The notes beneath the pieces are model-generated. The model saw only the letters and a program-made list of their open reading frames with translations. It was not told where the DNA came from and ran no database searches. The position numbers were made by a program, and so were the translations under genes. Shown one piece after another: positions 17,365 through 25,246 of a DNA stretch of 64,000 nt. How positions within the stretch are numbered: position 1 is the first letter of the stretch; each line of letters starts with the position of its first letter. The stretch comes from UBA2589 sp038120095 (GTDB lineage Bacteria > Gemmatimonadota > Gemmatimonadetes > Longimicrobiales > Gaopeijiaceae): contig JAYOKZ010000001.1 of the NCBI GenBank assembly GCA_038120095.1, positions 193,313 to 257,312 of the forward strand, written 5' to 3'.

Positions 17365-17670
17365 CTAGGCTTCCTCGATCAGCGCTCGAAGGTGCTCTGG
17401 CGACACATCCAGCGCGTCTCCGGCTCGGGCATAGAAATCTTCACCATCGCCTTCCAACTCGAGCAGACTGGCGAGGAAGTCCCTGGCCGACGTCGAGCCG
17501 TACAGTGCCGCCTGCCGACGAAGCCGGCGACGAAGACGCTGCGACAATCCCAGCGAATCAACGTGTCCGCCATCGACCTCGATGTCCCGTTCAGCCGGCT
17601 CCCGCACCGCGCCGCTCTCGGACGTGTCAGGCACGGGCAATCCCGGGTGCGACGATGAGTGGGACGTCAT
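17365..17670 (-). CDS. small hypothetical protein
   Basis: 101 residues. The N-terminal part is Ser/Pro/Glu rich and looks disordered. The C-terminal half is helical (LSQRLRRRLRRQAALYG, then ARDFLASLLELEGDGEDFY and SPEHLRALIEEA) and has the amino-acid balance of a real protein. No family is recognised. It lies alone between the cupin and acetamidase genes. The 95 bases before it and 151 after it hold nothing I can identify. Confidence 0.45.
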   Translation of the reverse strand: MTSHSSSHPGLPVPDTSESGAVREPAERDIEVDGGHVDSLGLSQRLRRRLRRQAALYGSTSARDFLASLLELEGDGEDFYARAGDALDVSPEHLRALIEEA

Positions 17671-17821
17671 TCGAAGCGGCTCCTGTTGGACTGCGGGACG
17701 GGTACCTCGGTCAGGGAAGTTGGGAGGGCTGGATCGCGAATGCTACGTCGGGTCTGTAACAACGTTCGCGTCACGTGAACCCCTGACCACGCGGCCTCTT
17801 CCCGCGGAGGGAACGAGGTTT

Positions 17822-18865
17822 TCAGTCGACACCGAGAACCGCCTTCGGCATGTGCATGCTCACGAGCATGTGCGGCACGTCGACGACCTCCGAGATCTTC
17901 AGGTCCCCGGCGATGGAGCAGAGGATGTATGCCTCTTCCGGGGTCAACCCATGCTCGGCCGTCAGGTAGTCGATCATGAACGTGGTCGCCTTCACCGCCG
18001 CTTCATCGAGCGTCGTGGCAAAGGCCGTGACCGCATAATAGTCCGCGGTCTCGTACTGCGGTTCCTCGATTGACCTCGCGCCCTCGAGCACCTCGATCCG
18101 GTAACGGATCCGCATACCGGCCTCGATGGCCGTGCCCGACACCTCCCCGTCTCCCTGAGCGGCATGGGTATCACCGATGGAGAAATTCGCTCCCTCCACG
18201 AACACCGGGAAATAGACGGTCGTACCTGCCACCATGTGCCGGTTGTCCATATTCCCGCCATTGGCGCGCGGTGGGATGGTCGCCAGCATCGAGTCGGTTG
18301 CCGGTGCGACCCCCATGACCCCCGGGAACGGAGCAAGGGGTACCGAAATCCGGTCATTGAACCGAATGCTCGAGGCCTCGGGATCGATGTCGAAACCCAT
18401 GTACACAGGCTCGGTAAAGCGGTCGGCAAGAAAGCCGAATCCCGGCACGATGGCCGCCCAACCCCAATCATCGACTTCGATATCGAGCAGCGTGACGGCG
18501 AGCACATCACCCGGAGACGCGCCTTCGACGGCAACCGGGCCCGTCAGGGGGTGAATCGGATCGAACGATAGCGTTTCGACGTCTGCCGCGGTCGACGTGA
18601 CGTCGAACTGCCCGTCGGAGGCCTCCATCGTATGGACCTCGACAACGGCTCCCGAGCGTACGGTCACGACGGGAGGAATCGCCGCGCTCCAGCGGGCATG
18701 CGTCTGCTCCGCCGAGAGAACCGCATCAGGCTCCGGAAGCGGCGAGCCCGAGCCTGCGGCCTCACCCGGATCGGAGCCCTCCGGTTCGGGCGTACAGCCG
18801 AAGGCCATGAGGGTGAAAAGAGACAGCGAAGCGAAGGCATTCCTGCGAGCGCGACTGACCATCAT
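17822..18865 (-). CDS. acetamidase/formamidase family lipoprotein
   Basis: 347 residues from ATG 18865, with GGAG six bases upstream. The signal MMVSRARRNAFASLSLFTLM runs into AFGC, a lipobox-like site. The mature part matches the acetamidase/formamidase family: SGAVVEVHTMEASDGQF, SPGDVLAVTLLDIEVDDWGW, FPGVMGVAPA, PPRANGGNMDNRHM, IGDTHAAQGDGEVSGTAIE and EEAYILCSIAGDLKIS. Family members hydrolyse short amides to acid and ammonia and are normally cytoplasmic; this one is predicted to be membrane-anchored outside. It is divergent from the M14 peptidase gene, fitting an amide/peptide degradation region. Confidence 0.9.
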   Translation of the reverse strand: MMVSRARRNAFASLSLFTLMAFGCTPEPEGSDPGEAAGSGSPLPEPDAVLSAEQTHARWSAAIPPVVTVRSGAVVEVHTMEASDGQFDVTSTAADVETLSFDPIHPLTGPVAVEGASPGDVLAVTLLDIEVDDWGWAAIVPGFGFLADRFTEPVYMGFDIDPEASSIRFNDRISVPLAPFPGVMGVAPATDSMLATIPPRANGGNMDNRHMVAGTTVYFPVFVEGANFSIGDTHAAQGDGEVSGTAIEAGMRIRYRIEVLEGARSIEEPQYETADYYAVTAFATTLDEAAVKATTFMIDYLTAEHGLTPEEAYILCSIAGDLKISEVVDVPHMLVSMHMPKAVLGVD

Positions 18866-19033
18866 GGCGTTCTCCGGAGCGTTGGACAGAACAGACAGAG
18901 TCTCGTCCGTGGAAGGCAGAACATGGGACGCGTCACCGGCCGGCGCGACCGCCACCCCGGTCCAACGAACTCAACTGGCCGTCCCCATCACTCGAAGTCA
19001 CATTGCTGGATTCCTGCCCGTTGCGGACCACAC

Positions 19034-20776
19034 ATGAGTCGCATGATGCTGAATCGAATTCGTACCTCCCTGCCCCTGCTCGCTCTCACACTGTGCGCCC
19101 TGGCGCCGACGGCCATCAACGCTCAGCAGCTTCCTGACACCTGGCAGGAAGAACAGAATTTCCGCTCTGGCCCGACCCCCTTCGAGCCGCTGATGGAGTT
19201 CTGGTACGAACTCGACGCGATGAGCGAGTTGGTCAGCATGCAACCGCTGACGGAAACGCTGATGGGTCGCGAGATGAATCTCATCATCATCGCAAAGGAC
19301 CCGATCGTGAATCCCCAGGATGCGATCCGGTCCGGTAAGACCATCGTCTTCGTTGCGCCATCGGTCCACGGTGGCGAGGTCTCCCCGAAGGAGTCCTTTC
19401 AGCTGGTCGCCAAGGAATTGATCGCGGGGGATCTCCAGCATGTCCTGGACGACGTCATTGTCATCGGGACACCCCTGACGAATCCGGATGGCGGGGAGGT
19501 CCGTCGGCGCACGAACGAGGCCGGATATGACATGAACCGCGACTACGTGAAGCTCGAGTCGCAGGAGATCCATGCATACGTGACGCAGGTCATGACCAAG
19601 TGGACGCCCGACATCCACGTGGACGGCCACCACGGTGGCTCCGATCCATACGTCATCACATACCAGGGCACACTCAACCCGTCCGCCGACGCATCGCTGC
19701 GAGCATGGCCGTACAACAACATCTTCCCCCGGATCCGCGAGGCGGTCGAGGCCGAGGACTACCGGGCCTTCGATTACTCGGGTGTCCGAACGGAGAACGG
19801 CCGCCGCGGATGGGGTTCGACCTCCGTGGAGCCGAGAAAGCACCACGTCTACACCGGGCTCACGAACACCATGGGGATCCTGCTCGAAACGCCACGCAAC
19901 TCGCGGCGTGTCATGCGGGATGGCACCATCGCCGAGATTCCGGAGGAGGAACGCTACTACCACCAGATCCGCGGCGGCGTGATCGCGCTCAGCACGATTC
20001 TCGAGGTTGCCGCGGAGCGTCGCGAAGAAATCCGCGGGCTGACCAACGCCTCGAGGATGCGGGCGATCAGCGCGGGTCACGCCGGCGAAGGCGAGGTGAT
20101 CCTGGACTATGAAGTGAGCAATCGGGGTGACGAGCCCGTGTGGATGCCGGACGACAACGCCGAGCTTGGATACTCCCTGCAAAACGTGCCTGTCTGGCTG
20201 CGGTGGGTTCCGACACGGACCACCTCTCGCCCCGTCGGCTACATCATGCCTCCCGCCATGGCCGGCGTCGTGCCGATTCTTCTGGACCACGACATCGCTG
20301 TGTACCGGTTTGCCGGTCCGGGCTCGCTGGACGCCGAGGTTTACTACGCAACCGAGGTACGAACCGAATCGTATTTTCAGGGTCACTACCTCAAAGCGGT
20401 CGAGGTCGAAAGAGAATCGGAGCGCGTGGACGTTCAGGAGGGATGGTTCTGGGTTCCGACCGGTCAGTCCATGGGAAATCTCATCACCTACCTCATGGAG
20501 CCGGAGACGGACGACAACCTGATCACGTGGGGCTGGACTGATCACATCCTCGAGGAAACGCCGGAATCGGAGGAGGCCGTGCTCGAATCGATGCTCTCGG
20601 GTCGATCCCTGTCCGAAGTCGGCCCCGAGCAGGCGGAACGCATGCGTGAGCGTGCAGCCGCAATGATGTCCGAACGACAACGCGTCCCGATGATGCGGGT
20701 GACCGAGCACCAACCCATGTCAGTGCTCCGGGTGCAGCCGTACCATCAGTTCCAGCGGAATCGTTTCTTCCGGTAG
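19034..20776 (+). CDS. secreted M14 family zinc carboxypeptidase
   Basis: 580 residues from ATG 19034 with a signal peptide ending in INAQQ. The catalytic domain shows the zinc motif VHGGEVSPKES (HxxE), PLTNPDGGE, the substrate-binding stretch GYDMNRDY (Asn-Arg pair), the third zinc ligand in DGHHGG, and the general-base Glu in GILLETPRN. About 250 C-terminal residues after it look beta-rich and uncharacterised. It should cleave C-terminal residues from peptides in the periplasm or outside. The downstream amidohydrolase starts 8 bp after its stop, so the three plus-strand genes here form one unit. Confidence 0.88.
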   Translation: MSRMMLNRIRTSLPLLALTLCALAPTAINAQQLPDTWQEEQNFRSGPTPFEPLMEFWYELDAMSELVSMQPLTETLMGREMNLIIIAKDPIVNPQDAIRSGKTIVFVAPSVHGGEVSPKESFQLVAKELIAGDLQHVLDDVIVIGTPLTNPDGGEVRRRTNEAGYDMNRDYVKLESQEIHAYVTQVMTKWTPDIHVDGHHGGSDPYVITYQGTLNPSADASLRAWPYNNIFPRIREAVEAEDYRAFDYSGVRTENGRRGWGSTSVEPRKHHVYTGLTNTMGILLETPRNSRRVMRDGTIAEIPEEERYYHQIRGGVIALSTILEVAAERREEIRGLTNASRMRAISAGHAGEGEVILDYEVSNRGDEPVWMPDDNAELGYSLQNVPVWLRWVPTRTTSRPVGYIMPPAMAGVVPILLDHDIAVYRFAGPGSLDAEVYYATEVRTESYFQGHYLKAVEVERESERVDVQEGWFWVPTGQSMGNLITYLMEPETDDNLITWGWTDHILEETPESEEAVLESMLSGRSLSEVGPEQAERMRERAAAMMSERQRVPMMRVTEHQPMSVLRVQPYHQFQRNRFFR

Positions 20777-20783
20777 GCCGGGC

Positions 20784-22331
20784 ATGGCATTCACCGAGTC
20801 CCGGCGAAACTGGCAGCCCCGGATGTCGCTTCGGGCATGGGCCGGGATCACGAGCCTTCTCCTTCTCGGGGGGTGCGAGTCAGCAGAACCGGTGGCGACG
20901 TCCTTCGTGATCTCCGGGGCCACCATCGTCGACGGCACGGGAACCCCTGGTCGGATGGCGAGTGTCCGGATCGTTGGCGATCGAATCACCGACGTGGGCG
21001 CTCTGGAGCCGAACATCGGTGAAACGGTGTTCGACGCGCAGGGGCTCGTGCTGGCACCGGGCTTCATCGACACACACAGTCACCATGACCGGGGCCTGAA
21101 GGCGATGCCGGAAGCACTGGCCGCGGTGAGTCAGGGCATCACGACCATCATCGCGGGTCAGGACGGGGGCTCGCCCTTCCCTCTGACTGATTTCTTCGCG
21201 GATCTGGAGGCATCCCCGACCGCCGTCAACGTCGCCGCATACGTGGGGCACAATACCCTCCGCGCGACCGTCATGGGTGAGGATTACCGCAGACCCGCGA
21301 CGGAGGACGAGATCGAGGAGATGGCCGCCCTCCTGCAGCAGGAACTCGCAGCAGGAGCCCTCGGTCTCTCGACTGGGCTCGAGTACGACCCCGGGATCTA
21401 TTCCGCGACGGGAGAGGTGCTGACCCTGGCGCGCGTCACGGCGAACACGGGCGGGCGGTACATCAGCCACATGCGGAGCGAGGATCGCGCTTTTTTCGAA
21501 GCACTCGACGAGTTGCTGACGATCGCCCGGGAAACCGGCATGCCCGTGCAGATCGGGCACATAAAGCTGGCCATGCGGAGCCTCTGGGGCCGAGCCGACG
21601 AGGTCATCGCACTTCTCGACGAAGCGAGGGCCAGCGGGGTCGACGTCACGGCGGACATCTATCCGTACGAATTCTGGCAGTCGACGATGACGGTCCTGTT
21701 TCCGGATCGTGACTTCACACCCGAGGCGGCCGAGTACGCTCTCGAGGAGCTGGCACCTCCCGACGGCATGCTCATCGCCGCCTTCGAACCCGATTCATCC
21801 TACGTGGGCCTCACGCTCGCCGAGATCGCAGAACTGCGAGGTCGGTCACCGGCCGAGGTTTACCTCGAGCTCATCGCCGAAGTTCAGGCGATCGACGGTC
21901 AGGAGAGTGTGATTGCCCGGAGCATGATCACGGAGGACGTCGCCTCATTTCTGGCCTGGCCACATACGAACGTGTCCAGTGACGGGGGGTTGGCCGGACG
22001 GCATCCCCGTGGCTTCGGGGCCTTCACCCGTGTCCTCGCACGACATGTTCGGGAGCGAGGCGACGTCACCCTCGAGGATGCGATACGAAAGATGACATCG
22101 CTCTCAGCCGGCCATGTGGGGATCGCGGAACGCGGACGGATCGAACCTGGCTACTTCGCTGACCTCGTCCTCTTCGACCCGACCACCGTCCTCGATATGG
22201 CCACGCCCGAATCGCCGAATGAGCGTTCACGCGGGATCGAGGCGGTGTGGGTCAACGGCGAGCGCGTGTATTCCCCGAGCGGTCCGACAGGCATCAGACC
22301 AGGCCGGGTCCTGAGAGGGCGGGCGCAATGA
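20784..22331 (+). CDS. N-acyl-D-amino-acid deacylase-like amidohydrolase, lipoprotein (copy 1)
   Basis: 515 residues with a lipoprotein signal ending LLLLGGC. Amidohydrolase superfamily: the small beta domain IVDGTGTPGRMASVRIVGDR, then the metal motif GFIDTHSHHD (HxH). Further features are LSTGLEYDPG, YISHMRSEDR, QIGHIK, VTADIYPYEFW and the active-site Asp region TNVSSDGG, then HPRGFGAF. This is the D-aminoacylase/N-acyl-D-glutamate deacylase branch, releasing D-amino acids from N-acylated forms. Its stop overlaps the ATG of the next gene (ATGA at 22328-22331). It is paired with a serine hydrolase, and the same pair recurs in mirror image at 23822-26919. Confidence 0.9.
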   Translation: MAFTESRRNWQPRMSLRAWAGITSLLLLGGCESAEPVATSFVISGATIVDGTGTPGRMASVRIVGDRITDVGALEPNIGETVFDAQGLVLAPGFIDTHSHHDRGLKAMPEALAAVSQGITTIIAGQDGGSPFPLTDFFADLEASPTAVNVAAYVGHNTLRATVMGEDYRRPATEDEIEEMAALLQQELAAGALGLSTGLEYDPGIYSATGEVLTLARVTANTGGRYISHMRSEDRAFFEALDELLTIARETGMPVQIGHIKLAMRSLWGRADEVIALLDEARASGVDVTADIYPYEFWQSTMTVLFPDRDFTPEAAEYALEELAPPDGMLIAAFEPDSSYVGLTLAEIAELRGRSPAEVYLELIAEVQAIDGQESVIARSMITEDVASFLAWPHTNVSSDGGLAGRHPRGFGAFTRVLARHVRERGDVTLEDAIRKMTSLSAGHVGIAERGRIEPGYFADLVLFDPTTVLDMATPESPNERSRGIEAVWVNGERVYSPSGPTGIRPGRVLRGRAQ

Positions 22332-23803
22332 CGAAGCGACGGTCGGTTCCCGCCCTGACGGCGGGTGCGCTGAACGTCGGGGTCGGCCTTTCCGTCGCCC
22401 TTCTCTGGAGCGCTCCAGCCGGCATTCGCGCTCAGCTGGCTTTTGACACCGTCGCGGTGGACGCCGTCTTCGCGGACTTCGATACGCCCCGTACGCCGGG
22501 ATGCGCTCTGGGCATCGTGTCCGACGGGCGCCTCGTCTACGGTCGAGGGTACGGTCTTGCGAATCTCGAGCATGGGATTCCGATCACGACAGGTTCAGTC
22601 TTTCGGTCAGGCTCGGTATCGAAGCAGTTCACCGGGGCAGTCGTCGCCATCGCCGCCATGGACGGTCACCTGAGCCTCGAAGACGAGCTGCGGACCTGGG
22701 TGCCCGAGATACCTGACTATGGTGGCCGACTCACCCTGCTCCACGCGCTCAACCATACGAGCGGCCTGAGGGACTACCTCACGCTCATGAGTCTTCGCGG
22801 TCTGCGCAGCGACGATTTCTACAGCGAGGTCGAGCTCATTGCTCGGCAGGCAGCTCAGCAAGAGCTCAATTTCGATCCGGGTTCAGAGTATCTGTACAGC
22901 AACTCGGGGTACTTTCTCCTGACCGAAGTCGTATCGCGAGCGGTGGGGATGTCGTTTCGCGAGTACGCCGACGAGGTGCTCTTTCGGCCTCTCGGCATGA
23001 GCAACTCCCACTTTCACGACGATCACGACCATATCGTCCCGGGTCGCGCCGATGGGTACGCCCCTCTCCGCGACGGCGGTTTCCGCACGTCGATGACGAC
23101 ACTCGACATGGTCGGTGATGGCGGGGTCTACACATCCGTCGAGGACATGGCCCGATGGCTCACCGCCCAGGAGCGCGACGATCTCCGAGACGGTCTCAAC
23201 GCCATCGTTCAGTCGCCCGGCGTCCTCAGCTCGGGCGAGGAAATCCCCTACGCGCTCGGGCTCACTCACGATTCGTATCGCGGCCTCCCCACGATTGGTC
23301 ATGGTGGATCGTTCGTCGGCTTCCGAGCACATACCCTGCGGTTCCCGACCGAGGGGATCGGGTTCGTTACGCTGTGCAATCGGGCCGACGGCGACCCCGG
23401 GACCCGAACGAGGCGTGTCGCAGACGTCGTGCTCGCGCATCGGCTCGGCACGGTTTCCGAGCAGACCGCCGCACGAGAGCGCGAACGGTCCGGCCGGCCG
23501 GCGCAGAACCCTGCGAACGCGGAGGCGTACGTCGGTACCTACTACAGCCCCGAGCTGGACGTCGAGTACCACATCGAGCGGTCCAACGGCGAGCTCCGGG
23601 TGCGTGCCGGGGCGGCCATCGATGACATGCTGTACCAGATCTCAGGAGACACGCTGGCGACGGGAGCGCTGCTACCGAACAATCGGATTGATCCGGGACT
23701 GGTCCTGCGCTTTCAGCGTGACGAGTCGATGATCACGGGCTTCGAGCTCGATGCCGGCCGCGTCGTGCACCTCCGTTTCCGACGGGTGTCCGGCGAACGC
23801 TGA
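22328..23803 (+). CDS. secreted beta-lactamase-family serine hydrolase (copy 1)
   Basis: 491 residues with a signal-like N-terminus (ALLWSAPAGIRAQ). Class C beta-lactamase/DD-peptidase fold: nucleophile motif SVSK (S96-x-x-K99), Tyr motif YSNSG near residue 190, and HGG in TIGHGGSFVG. A C-terminal lipocalin-like domain of about 100 residues follows (AYVGTYYSPELDVEYHIE). Family members are D-aminopeptidases, esterases or D-Ala-D-Ala carboxypeptidases. Being coupled to a D-aminoacylase-like gene, a D-amino-acid peptide or amide substrate is a reasonable inference. It is a clear paralogue of the convergent gene at 23822-25246 (shared GYG-AN--HGIPIT and YRGLPT-GHGGS). Confidence 0.88.
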   Translation: MTKRRSVPALTAGALNVGVGLSVALLWSAPAGIRAQLAFDTVAVDAVFADFDTPRTPGCALGIVSDGRLVYGRGYGLANLEHGIPITTGSVFRSGSVSKQFTGAVVAIAAMDGHLSLEDELRTWVPEIPDYGGRLTLLHALNHTSGLRDYLTLMSLRGLRSDDFYSEVELIARQAAQQELNFDPGSEYLYSNSGYFLLTEVVSRAVGMSFREYADEVLFRPLGMSNSHFHDDHDHIVPGRADGYAPLRDGGFRTSMTTLDMVGDGGVYTSVEDMARWLTAQERDDLRDGLNAIVQSPGVLSSGEEIPYALGLTHDSYRGLPTIGHGGSFVGFRAHTLRFPTEGIGFVTLCNRADGDPGTRTRRVADVVLAHRLGTVSEQTAARERERSGRPAQNPANAEAYVGTYYSPELDVEYHIERSNGELRVRAGAAIDDMLYQISGDTLATGALLPNNRIDPGLVLRFQRDESMITGFELDAGRVVHLRFRRVSGER

Positions 23804-23806
23804 GCA

Positions 23807-23824
23807 TGAACGGTGAGCCGTTCA
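23807..23824. terminator. hairpin between convergent serine hydrolase genes
   Basis: TGAACGG (23807-23813), loop TGAG, CCGTTCA (23818-23824): a perfect 7-bp stem placed exactly between the two convergent stops; the 3' arm includes the stop of the minus-strand gene. No T-tract follows on either strand, so it may be a weak bidirectional terminator. Confidence 0.45.
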
Positions 23825-25246
23825 ATCCCCGGGCTGGCGATCGAACACCACGTCTCTCACTCGACTGCCCGTCACGGTGAAGCTCGTGACTCGGCCGGAT
23901 GCATCCCGGACGAACCTCACCTGAGGCATCCACGGCTGATCACCGCGGAAGCGATCAGGACCCGTCGGCGTGAGTGTCGCGGCAGCGTTGCGCCAGTGAT
24001 ACGCGACCAGAGCTCCCTCGACTTCGACGACATCATAGCTCGAGTCGAGTTCCGTGCTGCGATACCATCCTTGGTACGCCGCGAGATCGAGTCGGCCCGA
24101 AAGCGCCCCGGGCTGGGCCTCTACGGCCGACTGACCATCGGGGGGGGGACCCATCTGATCCTCGAGAAAGACTTCGGCCACACGGCGCGCGCGCCCTGCC
24201 GGGTCGCAGTTCGACACGTTGCAGAATACCGCGATCGACAGGTTCTGCTCGGGGAAACGCACGAAGTTCGTGCGGTAGCCGGCCCAGCTCCCGCCATGTC
24301 CGAAGGTCGGGAGGCCACGGTACTCACCCAGGCTCAGCCCATAGGCGTAGTCCAGCACCTCGCCATCGGTCAGGACTCCGCGCTCCAGCATCCGGTCAAG
24401 CATCCCCGGCCCACCTACAGAGCCCGTCTCGTAGTTCTTCATCCAGACGAGAAAATCGTCCATCGACGTGTTGAGAGAGCTGGATGCCAGCGCAGTCAGC
24501 TGGTTCACGACCCGTCGATACCCGCCCCCCTCGGCCGGGGCGTATGACTCGGCGCGATTCGGCACGATCTCGAGGTAGTCGTCCGAGAAATGCGTGTTCT
24601 CCATCCCGAGAGGCGCGAAGATGCGCGCGTGAGTGTACGCGCGGAACGACTCGCCGGACTGCAACTCGATGATGCGCGCGAGGAGGTTGTAGCCCGTATT
24701 CGAGTACGAGTAGGCGGAGCCCGGCGGAAAATCGAGGTCTTCCTGCTGGCGGAGCATCCGGAGAATCTGCTCGAACGAGATCACGTCCGTGTACGTCACA
24801 CCACCGAGCATCATCGCATGCGGCCAGTCCCGAATCCCGCTCGTGTGATGGATCAGATGACGGGGCGTGATGGTCGGTCCAAACTCCGGGAGGTCGGGTT
24901 CGTAGCTTGCTGCATCCTCGTCGAGGTCGAGACGGCCCTCAGCTTCGAGAAACAAGGCCGCCATCGCACCGAACTGCTTCGAGATGGAGGCAATGTCGAA
25001 GACCGTCTCGGGAGTGATCGGGATACCGTGGTCCATGTTCGCGATCCCATAACCGGACCGGTGCACGACCTGACCGTCCAGAAGCACGCCGACTGCGGCG
25101 CCCGGGCCATCCCCACCGTCGAGATCGGAGAAGACGGCGTCGACCCCCGGGTGAACAGGTCCCATGGGTGACTCGACCCTGGACGCTTCATCGCGGCACG
25201 CAAGCAGCGCGAGCACAAGCAGCAACAGCCTCGGAGCACGTCGCAT
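23822..25246 (-). CDS. beta-lactamase-family serine hydrolase, lipoprotein (copy 2)
   Basis: 474 residues with a lipoprotein signal (RLLLLVLALLAC, Cys 17). Catalytic motifs are SISK (S87-x-x-K90), YSNTGYNLL and FGHGGSWAG, with a C-terminal beta domain from about 370. It aligns along its whole length with the convergent copy at 22328-23803, but is lipid-anchored instead of carrying a plain signal. The start overlaps the stop of the upstream amidohydrolase gene (ATGA at 25248-25244). Both cassette copies therefore keep the same gene order, amidohydrolase then serine hydrolase, with overlapping codons. Confidence 0.9.
   Translation of the reverse strand: MRRAPRLLLLVLALLACRDEASRVESPMGPVHPGVDAVFSDLDGGDGPGAAVGVLLDGQVVHRSGYGIANMDHGIPITPETVFDIASISKQFGAMAALFLEAEGRLDLDEDAASYEPDLPEFGPTITPRHLIHHTSGIRDWPHAMMLGGVTYTDVISFEQILRMLRQQEDLDFPPGSAYSYSNTGYNLLARIIELQSGESFRAYTHARIFAPLGMENTHFSDDYLEIVPNRAESYAPAEGGGYRRVVNQLTALASSSLNTSMDDFLVWMKNYETGSVGGPGMLDRMLERGVLTDGEVLDYAYGLSLGEYRGLPTFGHGGSWAGYRTNFVRFPEQNLSIAVFCNVSNCDPAGRARRVAEVFLEDQMGPPPDGQSAVEAQPGALSGRLDLAAYQGWYRSTELDSSYDVVEVEGALVAYHWRNAAATLTPTGPDRFRGDQPWMPQVRFVRDASGRVTSFTVTGSRVRDVVFDRQPGD

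Noticed and set aside
18998..20713. 571-codon minus-strand frame opposite the M14 peptidase gene
   Set aside because: Antisense shadow with low-complexity translation; the plus strand has complete M14 catalytic motifs.
22328..25246. True beta-lactamase resistance genes
   Set aside because: SxxK, YxN and HGG motifs are shared by the whole serine hydrolase family; context (D-aminoacylase-like partners, C-terminal beta domain) favours peptidase or esterase activity.
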